From Pseudomonadales bacterium (lineage in GTDB: Bacteria; Pseudomonadota; Gammaproteobacteria; Pseudomonadales; Halieaceae): a DNA stretch of 64,000 nucleotides. The position numbers and the translations under genes are program-made. The stretch's first letter is position 1. Each line of letters opens with the position of its first letter. The DNA lies in the NCBI GenBank assembly GCA_024234735.1, contig JACKNV010000002.1:248001-312000 (forward strand). Reading direction: 5' to 3'. The notes beneath the pieces are model-generated. The model was not told the origin of the DNA, ran no database searches, and worked only from the letters and a program-made list of their open reading frames with translations. Below are positions 59,198 to 64,000 of the stretch, piece after piece.

Positions 59198-59869
59198 ATG
59201 TCGAGCCACTCTCCCCAAGCTGTGCAGGTGACCACGGTCGCAGCGGCGCGTCCCTGTCTGGTTGCCTGTCCGTCCTGCGACCTGCTTTATGACGTCAGTG
59301 AGCTGCGCCATGGCCAGAAAGCGGTGTGCGCGCGCTGCGGCGACTTCCTGACCCGCAAACTGGAAGACGGCTTCGAAAAACTGCAATCCTATGCCATCGC
59401 CGGCCTGGTCTGTCTGGCCATCGGTTGTAGCTTTCCCTTCCTGTCGTTCAAGTCCAGTGGCCTGGAGAGCGTCATGACCCTGCCGCAGATGGTTACCCAG
59501 CTCTATCAGCAGGGGCGGGCCGATATGGCCCTGCTGGTGGCGGGGTTCATCATCGTCATACCCGCTGTGGTTCTGGTGCTGCTGCTCGCCCTGTCCACCT
59601 GTATCATTCACCGGAAGTACTATTCCTGGATGGTACCGGTCACCCGGCTGGCATTTCACCTGCAGAGCTGGTCGATGGTGGAAGTCTTTTTTATAGGAGT
59701 GCTGGTGAGCCTGGTGAAAATCGGGCACATGGCAACCGTGGTCATCGGCATTTCCTTTTGGGGCTACGGCGCGTTCAGCCTGCTGTTCGTGTTTGCCCTC
59801 GCCAGCCTCGACCGCCTGCAATACTGGAACGAACTCGATCGCCTGGCGGATATCAATAGTGCCAGGTGA
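59198..59869 (+). CDS. pqiA: PqiA-domain membrane protein, first half
   Basis: 223 residues. Two zinc-ribbon-like CxxC pairs (CPSCDLLYDVSELRHGQKAVCARCG) at about 24-47 are followed by four hydrophobic helices, the repeat unit of PqiA. In E. coli PqiA two such units are fused (417 residues); here the second is a separate overlapping gene. PqiA is the inner-membrane partner of the PqiB MCE tube that moves lipids between the membranes. It is the first gene of pqiA-pqiA-pqiB-pqiC and divergent from the small lipoprotein. Confidence 0.88.
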   Translation: MSSHSPQAVQVTTVAAARPCLVACPSCDLLYDVSELRHGQKAVCARCGDFLTRKLEDGFEKLQSYAIAGLVCLAIGCSFPFLSFKSSGLESVMTLPQMVTQLYQQGRADMALLVAGFIIVIPAVVLVLLLALSTCIIHRKYYSWMVPVTRLAFHLQSWSMVEVFFIGVLVSLVKIGHMATVVIGISFWGYGAFSLLFVFALASLDRLQYWNELDRLADINSAR

Positions 59870-60473
59870 CACCGCCGCCTCCCGCCACCTGGCATCCTGC
59901 CACCTCTGCCTGAAACTGGCGGACGCCAGTGCGCATCGTTGCCCGCGTTGCGGCGAGGCCCTGCACCAGCGCAAGTCCGGCAGCCTGCAACGCACGCTCG
60001 CCCTGCTGGTCACCGCGGTGGTGTTGTATATTCCCGCCAATGTACTGCCCATCATGATTACCGATCAGCTGGGCAGTGCCGAGCCCAGCACCATCCTCGG
60101 CGGTGTCGTATTGCTGATCGATATGGGCTCGGTACCGATAGCCGCCGTCATTTTTATCGCCAGCGTGATGGTGCCCCTGGGCAAACTGCTGGCGCTGTTT
60201 TACCTGTGCTGGAGTGTGAGCCGCGGCCGGCCCAGCAATCCGCGCCAGCGCACGGTGATGTATCGGGCCACCGAGCTCATCGGCAAGTGGTCCATGGTCG
60301 ATGTGTTCGTGGTATCCATCCTGGTCGCGCTGGTACACCTCACCGGCCTGCTGGTTATCCTGCCGGGCTCGGCGGCAGTCGCTTTCGCCGGGGTGGTGAT
60401 CGTGACCATCCTGGCCGCGGAAAGTTTTGACCCCAGGGTGATCTGGGACCAACAGGAAGAGACAGATGAGTGA
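59859..60473 (+). CDS. pqiA: PqiA-domain membrane protein, second half
   Basis: 204 residues from GTG at 59859, overlapping the first half by 11 bases. It begins with its own CxxC pairs (SCHLCLKLADASAHRCPRCG) and continues with four membrane helices (LVTAVVLYIPANVLPIMI, GGVVLLIDMGSVPIAAVIFIASVMVPLGKLLALFYL, WSMVDVFVVSILVALVHL, AVAFAGVVIVTILAAESFDPRVIWD). The last is the typical C-terminus of PqiA. Together the two products equal one PqiA. The frame offset and separate start make this an encoded split, not a sequencing frameshift. Confidence 0.86.
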   Translation: MPGDTAASRHLASCHLCLKLADASAHRCPRCGEALHQRKSGSLQRTLALLVTAVVLYIPANVLPIMITDQLGSAEPSTILGGVVLLIDMGSVPIAAVIFIASVMVPLGKLLALFYLCWSVSRGRPSNPRQRTVMYRATELIGKWSMVDVFVVSILVALVHLTGLLVILPGSAAVAFAGVVIVTILAAESFDPRVIWDQQEETDE

Positions 60474-62103
60474 ACTCAAACCCGAAATCAGTTCGTCCCG
60501 GCGCTTCAACGCCATCTGGATCGTTCCCGTGGTGGCGGTGGTCATCGGCATATACATGGTGGTGCACACCAAGCTCACCGAGGGGCCCCAGATCACCATA
60601 AGTTTTACCAGTGCGGACGGCATCGAGGCCGGCAAGACCAAGCTGCGCTACCGCGATGTCGATATCGGGATCGTGGAGAGCGTGGGCCTCAGCGAGTCCA
60701 TGGAGAACGTGCTGGTCACTGTCAAGCTGGATCGCGCCGCCACCGACATGCTGCGCGAGGACACGCGCTTCTGGGTGGTAACGGCGCGAATCGGGGCGGG
60801 CGCCATCACCGGTCTTGGCACCATTCTCTCGGGTGCCTATATCCAGATCGATCCCGGTAGCGGCAAAGAGGGGGCTCGCAACTTTACCGGCCTCGAGGTG
60901 CCGCCGCTCACCCCTGCCGATGCGCCCGGGGTGCGCCTGGTGCTGTACAGCGAGGATGCGGGCTCGGTCAGCGCCGGCGATGCCATCGTCTACCACGGTT
61001 TCAAGGTCGGTCGCATCGAGAGCGTGAGCTTTGACAGCAAGGACAAGCAGGTGCGCTACGATGCCTTCGTCGATGCGCCCTACAATGACCTGGTGACCAC
61101 CTCCACCCGCTTCTGGAACGTGAGCGGCATATCGGTGGACGCCTCGGCGGCCGGTATCCGTGTTTCCACCGGATCCCTGGATACCATTTTGCTGGGCGGC
61201 GTGGCCTTCGATACCCTGCCCGGGCTACCGCCCGGGGACAAGGCCGAGTCCGGCGCCATCTACAAGCTCAACGCATCCTATGCGGAACTGGAGGAGGATC
61301 CCTTCCAGTACCGGGCCTACTTCATAACGCGTTTTACCCAGTCCCTGCGTGGCCTGGAACCCGGCGCGCCGGTGGAATATCGCGGCATCGAAATCGGTCG
61401 GGTGCAGCGTATTCTCATCAAGGAATTGGCTCTGGGGCGCCACGTGGCCAGGGGCAGCGCGATACCGGTGCTGATTTACCTGGAGCCGGGCCGCCTGGGC
61501 GTGGGCGACTCCCCTGAATTGATCGAGTTCATGCAGAAAACGGTTCGACAGGGCATGGAGGTGGGCCTCCGGGCCAGTCTGCAGACCGGCAACCTGCTCA
61601 CCGGGGCGCTCTACGTCAGCCTGGATTTCTATCCAGATGCCCAGCTGGTCGAGGCGGAGGAATTCGAGGGCTATACCGTTATTCCCAGCATTCCCAGTGG
61701 CCTGGGCCGCATGGAGCAGCAGGTGGCTGCCCTGCTGGACAAATTCAATGCCCTGCCGCTGGAAACCACTGTCGGTGAGGTCAACCGGGTGCTGGTCGGG
61801 TTGGACAAGACCCTGGTGGCGATGACCGCGACCCTGGGTTCCCTGCAGGGTGTGCTCGACCAGGACAGCACCATGGCGTTGACGGCGGAACTCAATGCCA
61901 CGCTGGCCGAATTGCGCAAGGCGCTGGCCGGCCTGTCGCCGGACTCCGCCATGGGCGATTCCCTCACCAGCAGCCTGTACGAACTCAATCGCACCCTGCG
62001 CAATATCGAGGAACTCACCCGCACCCTGGGCAAGCAGCCCAACGCGCTGCTGTTCCCGGTGGATGCGCCCGCCGATCCCACCCCGGAGGCCAACGCACCA
62101 TGA
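60466..62103 (+). CDS. pqiB: MCE-domain lipid transport protein PqiB
   Basis: 545 residues. One N-terminal membrane helix (IWIVPVVAVVIGIYMVV), then three MCE domains beginning near GPQITISFTSADGIEAGKTKLRYRDVDIG (about residue 40), APGVRLVLYSEDAGSVSAGDAIVYHGFKVG (about 155) and YRAYFITRFTQSLRGLEPGAPVEYRGIEIG (about 280). A long helical C-terminus follows, forming the needle seen in PqiB hexamers. It is an inner-membrane-anchored tunnel for phospholipids. It overlaps the preceding gene by eight bases and pqiC by four (ATGA). Confidence 0.94.
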   Translation: MSELKPEISSSRRFNAIWIVPVVAVVIGIYMVVHTKLTEGPQITISFTSADGIEAGKTKLRYRDVDIGIVESVGLSESMENVLVTVKLDRAATDMLREDTRFWVVTARIGAGAITGLGTILSGAYIQIDPGSGKEGARNFTGLEVPPLTPADAPGVRLVLYSEDAGSVSAGDAIVYHGFKVGRIESVSFDSKDKQVRYDAFVDAPYNDLVTTSTRFWNVSGISVDASAAGIRVSTGSLDTILLGGVAFDTLPGLPPGDKAESGAIYKLNASYAELEEDPFQYRAYFITRFTQSLRGLEPGAPVEYRGIEIGRVQRILIKELALGRHVARGSAIPVLIYLEPGRLGVGDSPELIEFMQKTVRQGMEVGLRASLQTGNLLTGALYVSLDFYPDAQLVEAEEFEGYTVIPSIPSGLGRMEQQVAALLDKFNALPLETTVGEVNRVLVGLDKTLVAMTATLGSLQGVLDQDSTMALTAELNATLAELRKALAGLSPDSAMGDSLTSSLYELNRTLRNIEELTRTLGKQPNALLFPVDAPADPTPEANAP

Positions 62104-62651
62104 GATTACTTTGCCTGCTCGCAGCGGCCCTGCTGGCCGCCTGCTCGAGTACCCCCCCGCAGACATCCAGCTACCTGCTGCGCGCTGAGGTCCCGGCCAG
62201 TTCCGGTAGCCAGTTGGCCAGCAGTACCGTGGCGCTGGCCGATATCCGGGTGGCCACCTATATAGAACAACCCGGCCTGGTGCTGGCAACCGGCGACGGC
62301 AAGGTTCACGCGGCGCGCAATCACCAGTGGGCCGAGCCACTGCAGGTCAGCCTGCGCCGTTTCCTGGCCAACGAGGTGTCCGGCGCCAGCGGCCTGGACG
62401 TCAGCCCCAGGGTATTGCCGTCCACTACCACGCGGGTGAGTGTCACCGTCGACCAGCTGCATGGCGACGGCCAGGGCGCCGCGCTGTTGGTGGCCTACTG
62501 GGAGGTGGACAACGCCGGCGACGTCCGCTTCTTCGAGTTCTCCCAACGCCAGTCCCTGGCCAGTGCCGGCTACGATGCCCTGGCGCACGCGGAGCAGGCC
62601 CTGCTCGGGCAGCTGGCCCAGGCCATTGCGGACTCACTCAAGTCTGGTTGA
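62100..62651 (+). CDS. pqiC: PqiC-like outer-membrane lipoprotein
   Basis: 183 residues. Lipoprotein signal MRLLCLLAAALLAACSS with Cys15. The domain TVALADIRVATYIEQPGLVLATGDGKVHAARNHQWAEPLQVSLRRFL is the ABC-transport-auxiliary/YmbA fold. It docks the PqiB tube at the outer membrane in E. coli. It overlaps pqiB by ATGA and ends the operon. A strong GC hairpin follows at 62654. Confidence 0.9.
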   Translation: MRLLCLLAAALLAACSSTPPQTSSYLLRAEVPASSGSQLASSTVALADIRVATYIEQPGLVLATGDGKVHAARNHQWAEPLQVSLRRFLANEVSGASGLDVSPRVLPSTTTRVSVTVDQLHGDGQGAALLVAYWEVDNAGDVRFFEFSQRQSLASAGYDALAHAEQALLGQLAQAIADSLKSG

Positions 62652-62653
62652 GC

Positions 62654-62680
62654 CGGCCTGGCCGCACCCCGGCCGCCGGT
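62654..62680 (+). terminator. GC-rich hairpin after pqiC
   Basis: Outer CCGGC/GCCGG (62654-62658, 62676-62680) and inner GGCCG/CGGCC (62661-62665, 6271-75 offset, i.e. 62671-62675) stack around a CACCC loop with a CT bulge. It lies directly past the pqiC stop. No T-run follows, so termination is uncertain. Confidence 0.4.
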
Positions 62681-62773
62681 GTTCCGCCAGCCTTGCTATG
62701 ATAGCCGCCGCCAATTGATGTGTTAGTGTTAATTGATTGGTGAGAGCGGTAGAACTGTACTATGTTAAAAACC

Positions 62774-62788
62774 CCACAGTAACTGTGG
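62774..62788. promoter_or_regulatory. perfect inverted repeat in the rubrerythrin leader
   Basis: CCACAGT-A-ACTGTGG is a 7-1-7 perfect palindrome, two bases upstream of the Fur-like palindrome. It may be a second regulator site or an mRNA hairpin stem with too short a loop to fold well; protein binding seems likelier. Confidence 0.5.
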
Positions 62789-62791
62789 TGT

Positions 62792-62806
62792 TGATAATGA
62801 TTATCA
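62792..62806. promoter_or_regulatory. perfect 7-1-7 Fur-type box of the rubrerythrin gene
   Basis: TGATAAT-G-ATTATCA matches the Fur 7-1-7 consensus TGATAATNATTATCA at every position, and is extended by T/A on each side. Its end touches the AAGGAG ribosome binding site, 12 bp from the start codon at 62819. It is closer to the gene than most Fur boxes, so the transcription start is probably nearby and repression may be very tight. A loose TTGGTG-N18-TATGTT promoter is possible at 62737-62766. Confidence 0.8.
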
Positions 62807-62818
62807 AGGAGAAACAGC

Positions 62819-63238
62819 ATGTCATTGAAAGGCAGCCAGACTGAGCAGAACCTGAAAGACGCATTTGCCGGTGAATCCCAGGCCAACCGCCGCTACCTCT
62901 ACTTCGCTTCCAAGGCCGATGTGGAAGGCTACAACGACGTGGCGGCCGTGTTTCGCTCCACAGCCGAGGGTGAAACCGGGCATGCCCACGGTCACCTGGA
63001 GTACCTGGAGGAGACTGGCGACCCGGCTACCGGCCTGCCCATTGGCGGCACTTCCGACAACCTGAAGGCGGCGATTGCCGGCGAGACCCACGAGTACACC
63101 GATATGTACCCCGGCATGGCCAAGACTGCCCGGGACGAGGGTTTCGACGAAATTGCCGACTGGATGGAAACCCTGGCCAAGGCTGAGCGCAGCCACGCCA
63201 ACCGCTTCCAGAAAGCGCTGGACAGCCTCGACGCCTGA
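62819..63238 (+). CDS. rubrerythrin (diiron domain only)
   Basis: 139 residues with AAGGAG upstream. Four-helix diiron ferritin-like domain: AGESQANRRYLYFASKADVEGY, TAEGETGHAHGHLEYL, AIAGETHEYTDMYPGMAKTARDEGF and TLAKAERSHANRFQKAL contain the paired Glu and ExxH ligands. The C-terminal rubredoxin domain of classical rubrerythrins (~190 residues) is absent. It scavenges peroxide with electrons from an external donor. The next gene, an iron-sulfur protein, could supply them. Probably Fur-controlled (site at 62792-62806). Confidence 0.92.
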   Translation: MSLKGSQTEQNLKDAFAGESQANRRYLYFASKADVEGYNDVAAVFRSTAEGETGHAHGHLEYLEETGDPATGLPIGGTSDNLKAAIAGETHEYTDMYPGMAKTARDEGFDEIADWMETLAKAERSHANRFQKALDSLDA

Positions 63239-63253
63239 GACCTGTAGCGCACA

Positions 63254-63275
63254 CGGCGGGTCGTCCGGCCCGCCG
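63254..63275 (+). other. hairpin between rubrerythrin and iron-sulfur protein genes
   Basis: CGGCGGG (63254-63260) and CCCGCCG (63269-63275) form a perfect 7-bp stem with an 8-base loop. With no T-run it may act as a processing or attenuation element lowering expression of the downstream gene relative to rubrerythrin. Confidence 0.35.
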
Positions 63276-63311
63276 CTGTTCCCGCCTTGCACATCGACGA
63301 GGGAGAGTCCT

Positions 63312-64000
63312 GTGAGAGAAGGAAGCCTGGAAGCGCCTACTCGCCACCCGATAGAATGGAAAACCGACCAGTATTGGGACAAGGCGGATCTCGAGAACGA
63401 ACTGGAGCGGGTCTACGATATCTGTCACGGCTGTCGCCGCTGTGTCAGTCTGTGCGACAGTTTTCCCACGCTGTTTGACCTGGTCGATGAATCCGCCACC
63501 ATGGAGGTGGACGGTGTCGACAAGGCCGATTACATCAAGGTCGTGGACCAGTGCTATCTCTGCGACCTGTGTTACATGACCAAGTGCCCGTACGTGCCGC
63601 CCCACGAGTGGAACGTGGACTTCCCGCACCTCATGCTGCGGGCCAAGGCGATCAAATTCCGGGAGCAGGGTGCCAGTCTGCGGGACCGGGTACTGACCAG
63701 CACCGACACCGTGTTCCGGATGACGTCGATTCCCCTGGTGGACGTCACCGTCAATGCCCTGAACGGCAACGCTGGTTTCCGCAAGGTGCTGGAATCCACC
63801 GCCGCTATTCACCACGCCGCACCAGTGCCGAAATTCCACAGCAAGACCCTGCGCAAGCAGGTCAAGCCGCTGCTACGCGAGCTCGCGCCGGAGCCGGTGG
63901 GGGACACCTCGGGCAAGGTCGCCCTGTACGCGACCTGTTACGGCAATTACAACAGCCCGGAGGTGGGTGCCGATTTCGTCAAGGTGTTCCAGCACAACGG
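63312..64000 (+). CDS. (4Fe-4S) heterodisulfide-reductase/GlpC-like iron-sulfur protein (3' end off the window)
   Basis: GTG at 63312 after GAGGGAGAGTCCT; 229 codons are present. Two 4Fe-4S cluster motifs, CHGCRRCVSLC (Cys-x2-Cys-x2-Cys-x3-Cys) and CYLCDLCYMTKCPYVPPHEW, identify a GlpC/HdrD-type electron-transfer protein. The first of the usual C-terminal CCG-type domains appears to begin near GKVALYATCYGNYNSPEVG. Genes of this kind often follow a rubrerythrin in proteobacteria and may reduce it. The true substrate partner is unknown. Confidence 0.85.
   Translation, partial: MREGSLEAPTRHPIEWKTDQYWDKADLENELERVYDICHGCRRCVSLCDSFPTLFDLVDESATMEVDGVDKADYIKVVDQCYLCDLCYMTKCPYVPPHEWNVDFPHLMLRAKAIKFREQGASLRDRVLTSTDTVFRMTSIPLVDVTVNALNGNAGFRKVLESTAAIHHAAPVPKFHSKTLRKQVKPLLRELAPEPVGDTSGKVALYATCYGNYNSPEVGADFVKVFQHN

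Noticed and set aside
1..64000. CRISPR arrays, prophage, IS elements, tRNA and rRNA genes
   Set aside because: No spaced direct repeats, integrase or transposase motifs, or structural RNA signatures were seen on reading.

Overview
The window is GC-rich, densely coded DNA with no rRNA, tRNA, CRISPR array, insertion sequence or phage gene that I can see. It looks like a chromosome segment of an aerobic marine gammaproteobacterium. The gene set (Chp-type chemosensory genes, a TtpC-type TonB system, Cti, a wax ester synthase, a DUF1302/DUF1329/RND operon, PqiABC, DbpA, PurT) would suit the Halieaceae/OM60 or a related Cellvibrionales-type lineage, but that placement is inference. Many genes start with GTG, often GTG-AGC.

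Layout. 1-9 kb: a KefC-like antiporter (cut by the left edge), aspartate kinase, ArfB, an isolated class I-type HMG-CoA reductase facing an SDR across a repeat-bearing intergenic region, DbpA and PurT. 8.5-16.3 kb: an AidB-like acyl-CoA dehydrogenase, a YtfJ-like protein, fatty acid cis/trans isomerase copy 1, RecQ, a 66-residue protein and a CPYC thioredoxin-fold protein. 16.4-21.8 kb: an SLC13 permease with RCK_C domains, a Rieske oxygenase, a lipoprotein with a GspG-like C-terminus, and a WS/DGAT acyltransferase with a histone-H1-like tail. 22.4-29.3 kb: a four-gene envelope operon (DUF1302 outer-membrane protein, DUF1329 protein, YCF48/BNR propeller, RND/MMPL transporter) with an A-R-N-rich mRNA leader and a clear terminator. 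29.4-31.4 kb: a DUF3313 lipoprotein and a LysR regulator divergent from a candidate 33-residue membrane peptide, with two palindromes between them. 31.4-40.8 kb: a six-gene TonB operon (DUF3450, TtpC-like ExbB, ExbB, ExbD, TonB, TPR), Cti copy 2 and a cardiolipin synthase. 41.1-55.2 kb: a divergent Chp/Pil chemosensory operon with a two-gene ChpA, preceded by a pseudo-AAA+ enhancer-binding-like protein. 56.3-62.7 kb: a GGDEF-EAL protein, a small lipoprotein and the PqiA/PqiA/PqiB/PqiC lipid-transport operon. 62.8-64 kb: a rubrerythrin under a perfect Fur-type palindrome and a partial iron-sulfur protein.

A membrane and envelope-lipid theme runs through the window: two Cti enzymes, Cls, WS/DGAT, the RND/DUF1302/DUF1329 operon, MCE-type Pqi and TonB. 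The least explained loci are the four-gene RND operon with its post-transcriptional-looking leader, and the chemosensory cluster. The latter lacks recognisable CheR/CheB/PilH genes, carries unknown small proteins, and is headed by an EBP-like protein whose ATPase motifs are eroded. All functional statements rest on motif recognition by eye; no database search was run.
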